DNA of 64,000 bases from Salinispora arenicola. GTDB lineage: Bacteria > Actinomycetota > Actinomycetes > Mycobacteriales > Micromonosporaceae. This document shows positions 44,098 through 53,268 of the stretch, in pieces; positions within the stretch are counted from its first letter, which is position 1; each line of letters starts with the position of its first letter. The translations under genes and the position numbers were made by a program. The notes under the pieces are model-generated. The model had not been told where the DNA came from. It saw only the letters and a list, made by a program, of their open reading frames with translations, and did not search any database. The stretch is taken from positions 1,302,001-1,366,000 of the forward strand of contig NZ_VFOL01000001.1 of NCBI RefSeq assembly GCF_006716065.1, read 5' to 3'.

Positions 44098-45584
44098 GGT
44101 CTGATCACCTCCGTGGGGGCACCGTGCAGTTGCTCCGGTGGGCCGCCCGTCGGTCGGGGCGCCGGACCGCTCCCACCGCTCACCGGCCGACGGGCCGCGT
44201 CGGAGACCCGGAGCAGGACCGCGATGAGCAGCCAGTTCGCCATCAGCGACGAACCACCGGCGGAAAGGAACGGCGTGGTCTGGCCAGTAAGCGGGATCAG
44301 CCTGCTGATCCCCCCTACGATCACGAAGACCTGGAGCCCGAGAGTGAACGCCAGACCACCGGCGAGCAGCTTGCCGAACGAGTCGTGAACCGCCAGCGCG
44401 GCGCGCAGCCCTCGCTCGACGATGAGCAGGTAGATCACCAGCAGGGCGGAGAGGCCGAAGAGACCGATCTCCTCACCGAGGCCGGCGAAGATGAAGTCGT
44501 TCTGTACCTCGGGCAACTTGAGCGGCTGGCCACCACCGGGGCCGGCACCGAACATCCCACCCGTGCCCAGGGCGAGCAGCCCCTGCACCAGCTGGTAGCC
44601 GTCGTTGTATGGGTCGGCGAACGGGTCCAGCCAGATCTCGGCCCGCAGGTAGAAGTTGGCGAACGGCCCACCGACGGTGCTGCCCAGCACGTACGCGAGG
44701 TAGGCGCCGCCGAAGAAGAGCACCAGACCGATGAGCAGCCAGCTCACCCGCTCGGTGGCGATGTACAGCGTCACCACGAACATGCCGAAGTAGAGCAGGG
44801 AGGTGCCCAGGTCCTTCTCGAAGACGAGGACCAGAAGGCTGATCAGCCAGACCACCACGACCGGTCCGAGGTCCCGACCCCGTGGGAGGTCCACACCGAG
44901 AATCCTTCGGCTGGCCAGCGAGAGGACCTCCCGCTTTCGGACCAGGTAGTACGCGAAGAAGGCGAGCAGCGCGAGCTTGGCGAACTCACCGGGCTGGATC
45001 GAGAAGCCTCCGACGCGAACCCAGAGCTTCGCGCCATTGATCTCGGAGATGCTCGACGGTAGCACTGCCGGGATCATCACCAGCACGATGCCGGCGAGGC
45101 CCAGGGTGTATGCGTACCGGGAGATCGAGCGGTGGTCGCGGACCACGGCGAGCAACCCGGCAGCGAGGGCGACCGAGATCAGTGTCCAGGCCAGCTGACG
45201 CCCACCGGTGCCGGCGAAGGTTGCCAGGTCGGCGCGCTCCGCGGGAGTGGCCCGCGCCAGGTCCAGCCGGTGCAGGAAGCCGACTCCGAGGCCGTTGAGC
45301 AGGGCGACCGACGGCAACAGGGCCGGATCGGCGAAGGGAGCCAGGAACCGGATCGCCACGTGCAGGCCGAGGAAGACCGCGCTGAGCGCGGCTGCCGGCA
45401 CCCAGAAGTTCGGCGTGACCCTGTCGAGCACGCTCGCCTCGACCATCGCCCCGTACGCGGCCACCAGCACCATGGCGAGCATCAGTAGCGACAGCTCGGC
45501 GTTGCGCCGCGACCGGGCCAGCCGCACGCCGTTCTGCCCGCCCGTGGTGGCGGGCGGGGATGCCGGAGTGGCCGCTACGGTCAC
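44094..45584 (-). CDS. rodA: RodA/FtsW-type SEDS glycosyltransferase
   Basis: A 496 aa polytopic membrane protein with about ten to twelve helices. SEDS marks include GAKLWVRVGGFSIQPGEFAK, FEKDLGTSLLYFGMFVVTLY, ERVSWLLIGLVLFFGGAYLA, NDFIFAGLGEEIGLFGLSAL and LTGQTTPFLSAGGSSLMANW. It polymerises lipid II into glycan strands together with PbpA during polar or lateral growth. The GTG at 45584 is chosen, giving MTVAATPASPPATTGG, because the longer frame would overlap pstP; AGGA lies just upstream. Confidence 0.93.
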   Translation of the reverse strand: MTVAATPASPPATTGGQNGVRLARSRRNAELSLLMLAMVLVAAYGAMVEASVLDRVTPNFWVPAAALSAVFLGLHVAIRFLAPFADPALLPSVALLNGLGVGFLHRLDLARATPAERADLATFAGTGGRQLAWTLISVALAAGLLAVVRDHRSISRYAYTLGLAGIVLVMIPAVLPSSISEINGAKLWVRVGGFSIQPGEFAKLALLAFFAYYLVRKREVLSLASRRILGVDLPRGRDLGPVVVVWLISLLVLVFEKDLGTSLLYFGMFVVTLYIATERVSWLLIGLVLFFGGAYLAYVLGSTVGGPFANFYLRAEIWLDPFADPYNDGYQLVQGLLALGTGGMFGAGPGGGQPLKLPEVQNDFIFAGLGEEIGLFGLSALLVIYLLIVERGLRAALAVHDSFGKLLAGGLAFTLGLQVFVIVGGISRLIPLTGQTTPFLSAGGSSLMANWLLIAVLLRVSDAARRPVSGGSGPAPRPTGGPPEQLHGAPTEVIRP

Positions 45585-45612
45585 TGCACGTCCTGACGGG
45601 TCGAGCCGACGC

Positions 45613-47049
45613 TCACTCGGGCGACCGGCAGGCGGCCGGATCGACGGCCGGCGGAGCCGGGTCGGCGGGCAAGGCGTCGGGCGAGGTGGTCGGTTCGGTC
45701 GGCTGGTCGGTCGCCGCTGCGCTCGGGATCGCGGCGCTGGGGCTGGGGCTGGGGGAAGGCGTACCCGCAACAGGGGTCGGCGTGACGGACACCGCTGACG
45801 GGCTGGGGCTCGGGCTGGGGGGACAGGTCGGCTTCAGGTTGGGGTTGGTCGGCACGTCAGCGGTCAGCTCGGCGAGTCGGCGCGCCGCATCCGATTCGCT
45901 TTTGGCCGGGATGCCCTGTTTCACCCGCTCCTGCGCGGCGAGCGTGAGGTCATCCAGTTCGGCGGAGCTGGTCGAGTGCACGGTGGAGAGATCCACACCG
46001 GCGACCTGACCTTCGATGCCGCGGAACACGGCGACCTGGCCGCCCTCGGTGGCTCCGACGTAGTACTGCCGCTGGGTGTAGCTCCATCCCCCGTAGACCG
46101 CACCACCCACAAGGACGAGCAGGGCGAGGGTCACCGCCGCGACACGGATCGGCCGGCGGCGACGGCGCTCCGGCTCGTCGTCGGCCCCGGCCGTCGGCTC
46201 GTCTGGCGCGGCCGGCGGTGACGCGGAGAGCGCGGAGGCACGGGCCGCGGGGGTGGAGTCGTCAGCGGAGGTCGCCATGCCCCGGTCCCGGGAGGCGGCG
46301 CCGCCGACGATCGGGGTCGCCTCGACGATGTCCTGGTCCGTCGCGTCAGCGATGATCACGGTGATGTTGTCCGGGCCGCCACCGCGCAACGCGAGCTGCA
46401 CCAGCCGCTCCACGCACTGCTGCGGGTCGGCGTACTCCCGCATCGTGTCGGCGATCGTATCCGCGCTCACCACGCCCGAGAGGCCGTCGCTGCAGATCAG
46501 GTACCGGTCACCGGTAAGGACCTGGCGTACCGAGTACTCCGCGTCGATGTCCCGGCCGTCGAGGGCCCGGGTCAGCAGTGACCGTTGGGGGTGGCTACTC
46601 GCCTCCTCGGCACTGATCCGGCCCTCGTCGACCAGCATCTGGACGTAGGTGTCGTCCTTGGTGATCTGGGCGAACTCGCCGGCACGCAGCAGGTAGGCAC
46701 GGGAGTCGCCGATGTGCACCATGCCCAGCTTGCTGCCGGAGAAGAGGATCGCGGTGAGCGTGGTCCCCATCCCCTCCAACTGCGGGTTGGCGTCAACCGT
46801 CTCGCGCAGTTGCTGAGTGGCGTTGGTGACGGCCGAACGGAGCGCGTCCACGAGGGCATTGCCCGGGACGTCCTCGTCCAGCGGCGCCATTGCGCCGATG
46901 ACGATATTGCTGGCGACGTCACCGGCGGCCATACCACCCATACCGTCAGCTACGGCGAGCAGCCGTGGCCCGGCATAGACGGAGTCCTGGTTACCGTCGC
47001 GGATCAGACCGCGGTCACTGTGGGCCGCGTAGCGCAGGGTCAGAGTCAT
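45613..47049 (-). CDS. pstP: PstP, PP2C-family Ser/Thr phosphatase
   Basis: A 478 aa membrane phosphatase that opposes PknA and PknB. The cytoplasmic PP2C domain (residues 1-240) has SDRGLIRDGNQDSVY, LLAVADGMGGMAAGDVAS, VHIGDSRAYLLR, LICSDGLSGVV and GGPDNITVIIAD with the metal-binding Asp residues. After an acidic linker comes one helix (IRVAAVTLALLVLVGGAVYG, about 307-326), an external domain and a repetitive Pro/Ser/Ala tail. The gene lies between fhaB (four-base overlap) and rodA. Confidence 0.95.
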   Translation of the reverse strand: MTLTLRYAAHSDRGLIRDGNQDSVYAGPRLLAVADGMGGMAAGDVASNIVIGAMAPLDEDVPGNALVDALRSAVTNATQQLRETVDANPQLEGMGTTLTAILFSGSKLGMVHIGDSRAYLLRAGEFAQITKDDTYVQMLVDEGRISAEEASSHPQRSLLTRALDGRDIDAEYSVRQVLTGDRYLICSDGLSGVVSADTIADTMREYADPQQCVERLVQLALRGGGPDNITVIIADATDQDIVEATPIVGGAASRDRGMATSADDSTPAARASALSASPPAAPDEPTAGADDEPERRRRRPIRVAAVTLALLVLVGGAVYGGWSYTQRQYYVGATEGGQVAVFRGIEGQVAGVDLSTVHSTSSAELDDLTLAAQERVKQGIPAKSESDAARRLAELTADVPTNPNLKPTCPPSPSPSPSAVSVTPTPVAGTPSPSPSPSAAIPSAAATDQPTEPTTSPDALPADPAPPAVDPAACRSPE

Positions 47050-47531
47050 GGCCGTAATTCAAGTGAGGTGCGCCCGATGCGGATCGGCACGCCGAGGGGG
47101 ACGGGGGTAGGTCCGGTGACCTTAGCGCGATCCAGGTAGGTGCCGTTAGTCGAACCAAGGTCCTCGACGAACCACTGCCCGTCGCGAGGCACGAGCCGCG
47201 CATGCCGGGCAGAGGCGTAGTCGTCGGTGATCACGAGGGTCGAATCCTCGGCCCGGCCGATTGTGATCTGCGCTTCACCAAGCGTGATTCGGGTGCCGGC
47301 CAACTGGCCGGCGGTCACCACCAGCTGGTGTGCCGCCCTTCCCCGCTTCACCCGGGCCGGCTTGGTGGCCTGACCGAGGGCGGCCCCGACACCCCGGGGT
47401 GCCGCCACCAGCCGGCCAGATCGAGCACCGGCGAAGAGGTCCCGGCGAATCACCCCGACCACCGTGAACACGAAAATCCACAGCAGGATCAGGAACCCGA
47501 ACCGGGCGACGGTGATGACGAGCTCGGGCAA
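47046..47531 (-). CDS. fhaB: FhaB (FipA-like) membrane FHA-domain protein
   Basis: A 161 aa protein with an N-terminal helix (VARFGFLILLWIFVFTVVGV) and a C-terminal FHA domain (ITIGRAEDSTLVITDDYASA, RHARLVPRDGQWFVEDLGS, TNGTYLDR). The Arg, Ser and Asn residues that bind phosphothreonine are present. In mycobacteria FhaB/FipA links FtsZ, FtsQ and the kinases at the septum. Its stop overlaps pstP, and it follows fhaA by six bases. Confidence 0.93.
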   Translation of the reverse strand: MPELVITVARFGFLILLWIFVFTVVGVIRRDLFAGARSGRLVAAPRGVGAALGQATKPARVKRGRAAHQLVVTAGQLAGTRITLGEAQITIGRAEDSTLVITDDYASARHARLVPRDGQWFVEDLGSTNGTYLDRAKVTGPTPVPLGVPIRIGRTSLELRP

Positions 47532-47537
47532 GGCGAA

Positions 47538-48299
47538 TCAGCCGTCCACGCGGAAGGTCAACGTCGTGGTACCGAGCTGGATCATGTCGCCCGGGTTGAG
47601 GGCGACGGCGGAGACCCGCTGACCGTTGACCATCGTGCCGTTGGTCGACCCGAGGTCGGTCAGCACGACCTGACCACCGTCGAAGTCCAGCCGGGCGTGT
47701 CGCCGTGAGATACCGACGTCGGGCAGGCGCAGGGTGGCCTGGTCGCCGCGGCCGATCACGGTCGAGCCGAGCTGGAGCGGGTAGGTGCGCCCGTCGCCGG
47801 AGACCAGCCGCACATTGTGACCGCCGCCGTGACCGGGCGGCGGGCCGTAGCCGCCTCCCTGCTCGTAGGCCGGATAGGCCGGCGGGCCTGCGTCGTAACC
47901 GGGCCCGGATACCGGGGCGACCTCACCACCGGTGTACACCTCGGCGGTGACCCGGAACATGCCGGTGTCGAGCCCCTCCCCCCGTTCGATTTCGACGATC
48001 ACATCGCCGTAGACCGTCCACGCCTGCTCGCCGATGAACTCCGCCTGCGACTGGGCCAGCTCCTGGGCCAGCGCGGCGGCGTACGGCGCCAAGCGGCTGT
48101 GGTCGTATGGCGAGAGATCAATCACGTAGCGGTTGGGCACCAGGGTGCGCCCACCGGCCAGGATCGCCTTGTGCGCCTCGGCCTCCCGCTGCATGGCGTT
48201 GAGGATCTCCACGGGGTGGACCACCCCTTTGAAGACCTTGGCGAAGGCCCCTTCGACCAGGCCTTCCAGACGCTTCTCGAAGCGTTGCAGCACGCTCAC
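47538..48299 (-). CDS. fhaA: FhaA, DUF3662 + FHA-domain protein
   Basis: A 253 aa cytoplasmic protein: MSVLQRFEKRLEGLVEGAFA begins the DUF3662 domain (to about residue 120), followed by a Gly/Pro/Tyr-rich linker and a C-terminal FHA domain (STVIGRGDQATLRLPDVGIS, RRHARLDFDGGQVVLTDLGS, TNGTMVNG). It binds phosphothreonines on PknB and the MviN/MurJ system in mycobacteria. The linker is much shorter than in M. tuberculosis FhaA. The GTG at 48299 follows GAGGAGGAG, and the DUF3662 sequence begins there. It is the first gene of the operon. Confidence 0.93.
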   Translation of the reverse strand: MSVLQRFEKRLEGLVEGAFAKVFKGVVHPVEILNAMQREAEAHKAILAGGRTLVPNRYVIDLSPYDHSRLAPYAAALAQELAQSQAEFIGEQAWTVYGDVIVEIERGEGLDTGMFRVTAEVYTGGEVAPVSGPGYDAGPPAYPAYEQGGGYGPPPGHGGGHNVRLVSGDGRTYPLQLGSTVIGRGDQATLRLPDVGISRRHARLDFDGGQVVLTDLGSTNGTMVNGQRVSAVALNPGDMIQLGTTTLTFRVDG

Positions 48300-48551
48300 C
48301 GGCTCCTCCTCGGGTCCCGAGGACATGATGGTATCCGGCCGACAAGCGTGCAGCTCACACGCCGCTCGGCCACGCTGATCCCGGCCCGTTCGGCGGACCG
48401 GTTCCGTCGTGCTAGTCTTTCGTCCGCCACGAACGGTGGTCGTCCTACGAGGGTAACCGTTGGTGGCAAGTGCCAGGAGCCGCGTAGAATGTCCCGAGCC
48501 CGTCGGCGAAGCCGAGGGCCCAGACACTGAAGTGTCTCCGGTTGAAGCCAC

Positions 48552-48637
48552 GGGGAAGTGGCGGAATGGCAGACGCGCACGGTTCAGGTCCGTGTGCCCG
48601 AAAGGGCGTGGGGGTTCAACTCCCCCCTTCCCCACCA
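48552..48637 (+). tRNA. tRNA-Leu (anticodon CAG)
   Basis: An 86-base class II tRNA: acceptor GGGGAAG with CTTCCCC, D-arm with GGCGGAATGGCAGACGC, anticodon arm CACGG-TTCAGGT-CCGTG (CAG), long variable arm GCCCGAAAGGGC, T-arm GGGGGTTCAACTCCCCC, and encoded CCA. It reads CUG codons, the dominant Leu codon here. This is the usual tRNA-Leu upstream of fhaA in actinobacteria. Confidence 0.96.
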
Positions 48638-48639
48638 GA

Positions 48640-48667
48640 CGAGGGCTCCGCTACAGCGGAGCCCTCG
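48640..48667 (+). terminator. hairpin terminator after tRNA-Leu
   Basis: CGAGGGCTCCGC (48640-48651) pairs with 48656-48667 across TACA, starting three bases after the tRNA 3' end. Confidence 0.75.
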
Positions 48668-48740
48668 CAGCGTCTCGGGGCACACCGTACGTCACGCTAT
48701 GCTCCGATCGTTCTTGACTCCGACGGACCTGGAGTGGCGT

Positions 48741-49814
48741 GTGAGTGTCGCATTCGTGACCGGATCGGGCGGTCTGATCGGCTCCGAAGCAGTCCGGCAC
48801 TTCGCCGGCCTCGGTCTCGAGGTCGTCGGCATCGACAACGACATGCGGCAGGAGTTCTTCGGCGAGGAGGCGTCGACCGCCTGGAACGTCCGGCGGCTCA
48901 CCGAGGAACTGGGCCCCGCGTACTCGCACCACAGCATCGACATCCGCGACCGGGACTCGCTCGCGAAGCTCTTCCGCCGATACGGCCGCGATACGACGGT
49001 GGTGATCCACACCGCCGCACAACCGTCGCACGACTGGGCCGTCCGTGACCCGTTCACCGACTTCGACGTCAACGCCGCCGGCACCCTCAACGTGCTGCAG
49101 AACGTCCGCGAGCACTGCATCGAGGCACCGTTCATCCACTGCTCCACCAACAAGGTGTACGGCAACCGACCGAACAGCCTGCCGCTGGTCGAGTTGGAGA
49201 CCCGGTGGGAGATCGAGCCCGGGCACCCGTACGAGCAGGGCATCCGGGAGGACATGTCGATCGACTCCTGCCTGCACTCGATCTTCGGTGCCTCCAAGGT
49301 GGCCGCGGACGTGATGGTGCAGGAGTACGGCCGTTACTTCGACATGCGGACGGCGTGTTTCCGGGGTGGAACCCTGACCGGGCCCGCACACGCCGCCACC
49401 GAGTTGCACGGTTTCCTCGGATACCTGATGCGGGCCAACATGGAGCGCCGCACGTACAAGATCTTTGGCTATCAGGGTAAGCAGGTCAGGGACGCGATCC
49501 ACAGCTCGGACGTGGTCTCGGCGTTTGAGTCGTTCTTCCGCAACCCACGCTCCGCCGCCGTCTACAACCTCGGTGGCGGCCGACACTCCAACACCTCGAT
49601 GCGCGAGGCGTTCGCCCTGGCCCGGCAGATCACCGGACAGGAGATGATCTCCGAGTACGTCGAGGCGAACCGGATCGGCGACCACAAGTGGTGGATCGGC
49701 TCGAACGAGGCATTCCACGCCGATTATCCCGACTGGAAGCAGGTCTACGACGTGCCCATGATCATGCGTGAGATCTACGAGGCCAACGTCGACAAATGGG
49801 TTCCGCAGCCATGA
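48741..49814 (+). CDS. NAD-dependent sugar epimerase/dehydratase (CDP-paratose/tyvelose epimerase-like)
   Basis: A 357 aa extended short-chain dehydrogenase. The cofactor motif is [20 protein letters not shown], then [16 protein letters not shown]. The catalytic Ser/Thr lies in [15 protein letters not shown], followed by a long insertion and an [17 protein letters not shown] segment with the Lys that usually follows Tyr three residues earlier; here that position reads FGASK, so the canonical Tyr is replaced by Phe. The NDMR and STNKVYGD-type motifs resemble CDP-tyvelose epimerases. It is coupled to a glycosyltransferase gene by ATGA, so it probably supplies or modifies a sugar nucleotide. GTG 48741 follows GGAG. 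Confidence 0.82.
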   Translation: MSVAFVTGSGGLIGSEAVRHFAGLGLEVVGIDNDMRQEFFGEEASTAWNVRRLTEELGPAYSHHSIDIRDRDSLAKLFRRYGRDTTVVIHTAAQPSHDWAVRDPFTDFDVNAAGTLNVLQNVREHCIEAPFIHCSTNKVYGNRPNSLPLVELETRWEIEPGHPYEQGIREDMSIDSCLHSIFGASKVAADVMVQEYGRYFDMRTACFRGGTLTGPAHAATELHGFLGYLMRANMERRTYKIFGYQGKQVRDAIHSSDVVSAFESFFRNPRSAAVYNLGGGRHSNTSMREAFALARQITGQEMISEYVEANRIGDHKWWIGSNEAFHADYPDWKQVYDVPMIMREIYEANVDKWVPQP

Positions 49815-50614
49815 CCAGGGGCAAACGGAACGTGCTCGGTGTTCTCGTGGACGCCACCGACTACGCCACCGCAACCGAGGCAGTCGTGACGGCCGCGCAC
49901 GAGCGGCAACCGCTGGCGCTGACCGCCCTGGCCGTACACGGCGTGATGACCGGGGTGCTCGATCCCGTACACAACGCTCGGTTGAACTCGTTCGACGTGG
50001 TCACTCCGGACGGGCAACCGGTGCGCTGGGCGCTCAACGTGCTGCACCGCGCTGGCCTGACCGACCGGGTCTACGGCCCGACGCTCACCCTGCATGTGCT
50101 GTCCCGCTTCGCCGACGAAGGTCTCCCGATCTACCTGTACGGGTCCACCGAGGAGACGCTCGCGAAGCTGGTGCCGGCGCTGGAGCGCATGTTCCCCGCG
50201 CTGAAGCTCGCCGGGGTGGAACCGTCCAAGTTCCGATCCGTACAACCCGGCGAGGATGTCGAGATCGCGGATCGGATCAGGAGCAGCGGGGCCCGACTCG
50301 TCCTGGTCGGGCTGGGCTGCCCGCGGCAGGAAATCTTCACGTACGCCATGCGGCCACTGCTGGACATGCCGCTGATGGCGGTCGGCGCGGCCTTCGACTA
50401 CCACGCGGGTCTGCTGCGGCAGCCGCCGCCGTGGATGCAGCGGGCCGGCCTGGAGTGGTTCTGGCGGCTCGGCCTGGAGCCGAAGCGCCTCTGGCGCCGA
50501 TACGTGATCCTCAACCCGGCATACCTGTCCCGGCTCGCCGCGCAGAAGGTCGGTCTGTGGAAGGCGAAGCCGCCGGAGCCCGCCACCGAACGCCCCACCG
50601 GCTTCGCGGTCTGA
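49811..50614 (+). CDS. WecG/TagA/CpsF-family glycosyltransferase (GT26)
   Basis: A 267 aa membrane-associated glycosyltransferase. The family marks are [17 protein letters not shown] (catalytic region), [48 protein letters not shown] and [20 protein letters not shown], followed by [20 protein letters not shown]. TagA-type enzymes add N-acetylmannosamine or related sugars to lipid-linked intermediates of wall or exopolysaccharide polymers. The ATG at 49811 overlaps the epimerase stop. The two genes make a small polysaccharide operon with no transporters nearby. Confidence 0.88.
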   Translation: MTRGKRNVLGVLVDATDYATATEAVVTAAHERQPLALTALAVHGVMTGVLDPVHNARLNSFDVVTPDGQPVRWALNVLHRAGLTDRVYGPTLTLHVLSRFADEGLPIYLYGSTEETLAKLVPALERMFPALKLAGVEPSKFRSVQPGEDVEIADRIRSSGARLVLVGLGCPRQEIFTYAMRPLLDMPLMAVGAAFDYHAGLLRQPPPWMQRAGLEWFWRLGLEPKRLWRRYVILNPAYLSRLAAQKVGLWKAKPPEPATERPTGFAV

Positions 50615-50636
50615 CCAGCGTCCCGGCACGGCACGA

Positions 50637-50665
50637 GGCCCCTCCCGGTCGCTTCGGAAGGGGCC
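50637..50665. terminator. bidirectional hairpin terminator
   Basis: GGCCCCTCCCG (50637-50647) pairs with CGGAAGGGGCC (50655-50665) with one mismatch, between the convergent glycosyltransferase and subtilisin genes. Confidence 0.7.
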
Positions 50666-50686
50666 CCGGCCCGTGGGAACCAGGTC

Positions 50687-52243
50687 TCAGACCGTCAGGG
50701 TCCAGGTGTTGATGTAGCCGGTGTCCGCGCGGTAGACGTCCTGGACCTGGAGTTTCCAGGTGCCGTCCGCTACCTCGCTGGAGAGGTTCACCGTGTAGGT
50801 CTCGTTGACGTTGTCGGCGGAGTCGGACAGGTTGTTGGTCTTGAGCCGGTAGGACGAGCCGTCCGGCGCGATCAGGTCGATCACGAGGTCACCACGCCAG
50901 GTGTGGGGGATGTCCACTGCCACGGTCGAGGCCGCCGAGGCGTTTCCGTCACAGTCGGTGATGGTGATCGAGCTGGTCACCGCAGCACCGGCGTCCGGGA
51001 TCGCTACGTCGGTGTCGTTGGTGCCGGTGCAGCCGGGCGGGGGCGGGGGCGGCGGGGTGCCGCCGTCACCGATGTAGAGGAGCTTGTTCGGCGAGCCACT
51101 GCCCGGGCCGCCCACCACGTTGTCCGTGGCGTTGTCGACCAGAGCGTCCCGAATCTGTTGCGGGGTGTACGACGGGTTGGCCGAGAGGACCAGCGCCGCG
51201 GCACCCGCGGCGTGCGGCGAGGCCATCGACGTGCCGCTGATCGTGTTCGTGCCGTTGTCGCTGTCGTTCCACGGCGCGGTGATCGACGAGCCCGGTGCGA
51301 AGAGGTCCAGGCAGGTGCCGTAGTTGGAGAACCAGGACCGTCCGTCAGTGCTGGTCGTCGACCCGACGGTGATCGCCGCAGGGGTACGGGCCGGCGAGTA
51401 GTTACAGGCGTTGGCGTTGCTGTTCCCCGCCGCCAGCGCGTAGGTGACACCGGAGTTGATCGAGTTGGTCACCGCGTTGTCCACCGAGCTGTTCGCACCG
51501 CCACCGAGGCTCATGTTCGCCACGGCCGGCTTGTCCGCGTTCGCGGTGACCCAGTCGACGCCGGCGATGACCCCGGCGTAGCTGCCGCTGCCGGCGCAGT
51601 TCAGCACCTTGACCGCGACCAGTTTGGCTTCCTTGGCGATGCCGTACGCCGAGCCGCCGACGGTGCCGGCGACGTGCGTGCCGTGCCCGTTGCAGTCGGT
51701 GTCGTTGTTGTCGGCCGTGTTGGTGCCCCACGTGGCCCGACCACCGAAGTCCGTGTGAGTGGTTCGGATTCCGGTGTCGATGATGTAGGCGGTCACATCA
51801 CTGGCGGTGTTCGGGTACGTGTAGGAACTGTCCAGCGGCAGGTTTCGCTGGTCGACTCGGTCCAGGCCCCAGGACGGGGGGTTGGGCTGGGTGCCGGCGA
51901 TCGAGACGGTGTGGTTCTGCTCGACGTAGGCTACGGCCGGGTCGGCCGCGATTCGGGCGGCGGCGCTGGCGTCCACCCGCACCTCTGCTCCGCGGAGTGC
52001 TGCGGTGTACATCCGGGCCATCTGGCCACCGTGCCGGTCAAGCAGGCGGTCGACGGACTGCTCGACAGCGCCACGGCTGACCCGGCTGTCCTTGAAGACC
52101 ACGATGTAGCTGTCGGCGACGGCGGTGGCGCCGCCGGCACTTCTGATCGTGCCGACCGGCTCGGCGGCCATGGCGGGGGTTGCGGACGCCACCATGGCCA
52201 TCGTGGCCAGTCCGACGAATACGGACCTGCGGGATAGACCCAT
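50687..52243 (-). CDS. secreted S8 subtilisin-type serine protease with C-terminal P-domain
   Basis: A 518 aa exported protease. The signal peptide (MGLSRRSVFVGLATMAMVAS, cleaving near AMAAEP) precedes an I9 propeptide (SYIVVFKDSRVSRGAVEQSV) and the proteinase-K-like domain. The triad is Asp in AYIIDTGIRTTH, His in CNGHGTHVAGTVGG and Ser in ISGTSMASPHAAG; the oxyanion Asn is in ALAAGNSNANACNY. A Gly/Pro linker leads to a P-domain (VAVDIPHTWRGDLVIDLIAP, DGTWKLQVQD). The ATG at 52243 has GGAGG upstream and gives a sensible signal peptide. The P-domain resembles that of the M4-M28 protease at 11179-14088. Confidence 0.93.
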   Translation of the reverse strand: MGLSRRSVFVGLATMAMVASATPAMAAEPVGTIRSAGGATAVADSYIVVFKDSRVSRGAVEQSVDRLLDRHGGQMARMYTAALRGAEVRVDASAAARIAADPAVAYVEQNHTVSIAGTQPNPPSWGLDRVDQRNLPLDSSYTYPNTASDVTAYIIDTGIRTTHTDFGGRATWGTNTADNNDTDCNGHGTHVAGTVGGSAYGIAKEAKLVAVKVLNCAGSGSYAGVIAGVDWVTANADKPAVANMSLGGGANSSVDNAVTNSINSGVTYALAAGNSNANACNYSPARTPAAITVGSTTSTDGRSWFSNYGTCLDLFAPGSSITAPWNDSDNGTNTISGTSMASPHAAGAAALVLSANPSYTPQQIRDALVDNATDNVVGGPGSGSPNKLLYIGDGGTPPPPPPPGCTGTNDTDVAIPDAGAAVTSSITITDCDGNASAASTVAVDIPHTWRGDLVIDLIAPDGSSYRLKTNNLSDSADNVNETYTVNLSSEVADGTWKLQVQDVYRADTGYINTWTLTV

Positions 52244-52438
52244 CTCCTCTGTCTCCCTCCGAACGGCATCTACGTCCACCGGTTCGTGGCGAGCTAATCG
52301 ATGGACACCGATCTAATTCAGAGAGTAGGACGCATGTAGCCGAGAGATGAACATGCCGAGTTGGCTATACCACGGGTGGGATGCCCCGCGCGGTGCGGCG
52401 ATGGATACTCCGCCGACCCACCCTGGGGGCGGCGAACG

Positions 52439-52843
52439 TCAGCGAGAACGCCCCGAGCCCTGCACGTACAGCAGCTCGAGGATGGCCCGGGTCGCCTCGA
52501 ACCAGCGATCCAGCCAGCCCGGTGGTGGGACGCTGCCCTTCGGGGGCAGTTCCATCAGCAGACCGCGCAGCAACGGATGGTCCACCAGCGACTCGGCCGG
52601 CCCGGCCGACCAGCCGTCGGCCGGGAACCGCGGGCCGGTCAACGGGTCGTGGTCGAGCGAGGACAGCGGGCGTGGCGGGCTGGGCCGCTCCGGCGCCGGC
52701 CCATCCTTGCGCTCACCGGACTCGACCTCCGGCGACACGACCTCGGTGAGCACACTGTCCCGGCGCGTACCGCGGTATTTGCCACCAAACCGCTCCGGCT
52801 TGCCTGGACCGTTGGTGAGGTTCTCTGACCCGATCGTCGTCAT
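52439..52843 (-). CDS. hypothetical protein, Pro-rich, 134 aa
   Basis: Starts MTTIGSENLTNGPGKPERFG and contains a charged, Pro-rich middle and a more ordered end (GWLDRWFEATRAILELLYVQ). It has no signal peptide or membrane helix. The composition is less Arg-biased than antisense frames here, which supports a real gene, but I recognise no family. A following gene-poor stretch of about 200 bases leads to the DUF397 gene on the same strand. Confidence 0.55.
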   Translation of the reverse strand: MTTIGSENLTNGPGKPERFGGKYRGTRRDSVLTEVVSPEVESGERKDGPAPERPSPPRPLSSLDHDPLTGPRFPADGWSAGPAESLVDHPLLRGLLMELPPKGSVPPPGWLDRWFEATRAILELLYVQGSGRSR

Positions 52844-53040
52844 CCGTCTCGCCTGCCTCGTTCGGTTGCCGATCGGCGCGGCGGGTCATCGACCTGCGCC
52901 GTACCGACGGGTACAACGAGGCGGAACCCATGTGGCGACGGGAAACGTCCACCGGCTCGTCCGGGCCGCGACGATCCAGCCCGGTACCGGGTGGGCCGAC
53001 GTCCCCGCCCGGACGGGCCGGACAGGGACGTCGGTCGCCG

Positions 53041-53268
53041 TCAGCGCCGGTCGAAGGCGCCGCCCCGTGCGTCGGTGACAAAGGAACGCCAGCCACCCGG
53101 GCTGAAGACCAGGGCCGGGCCGGACCTGTCCTTTGAGTCCCGAACGCCGACCGCCCCCGGCACGTACGCCACCTCTACGCAGTTGTCGCAGTTCGGCCCG
53201 CTCTTCGAGCTCTTGAACCAAGTACCCTGCGTCAGGTCCACGGGGAACTCCTTGGTCGCCATTTCCAC
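53041..53268 (-). CDS. DUF397 small protein, partner of the XRE regulator
   Basis: A 75 aa protein with the DUF397 pattern: FPVDLTQGTWFKSSKSGPNC, then CVEVAYVPGAVGVRDSKDRS and a late WRSFVTDARGG. In streptomycetes such proteins are encoded next to, and act through, DUF5753-containing XRE regulators (the WhiJ-type pairs), sometimes with toxin-antitoxin-like behaviour. GTG 53268 has AGGAG five bases upstream and overlaps the end of the regulator gene by 37 bases, so the pair is coupled. Confidence 0.88.
   Translation of the reverse strand: MEMATKEFPVDLTQGTWFKSSKSGPNCDNCVEVAYVPGAVGVRDSKDRSGPALVFSPGGWRSFVTDARGGAFDRR

Noticed and set aside
38648..48637. Replication origin
   Set aside because: The gene set is oriC-proximal in actinobacteria, but dnaA, dnaN and DnaA-box clusters are not in this window.
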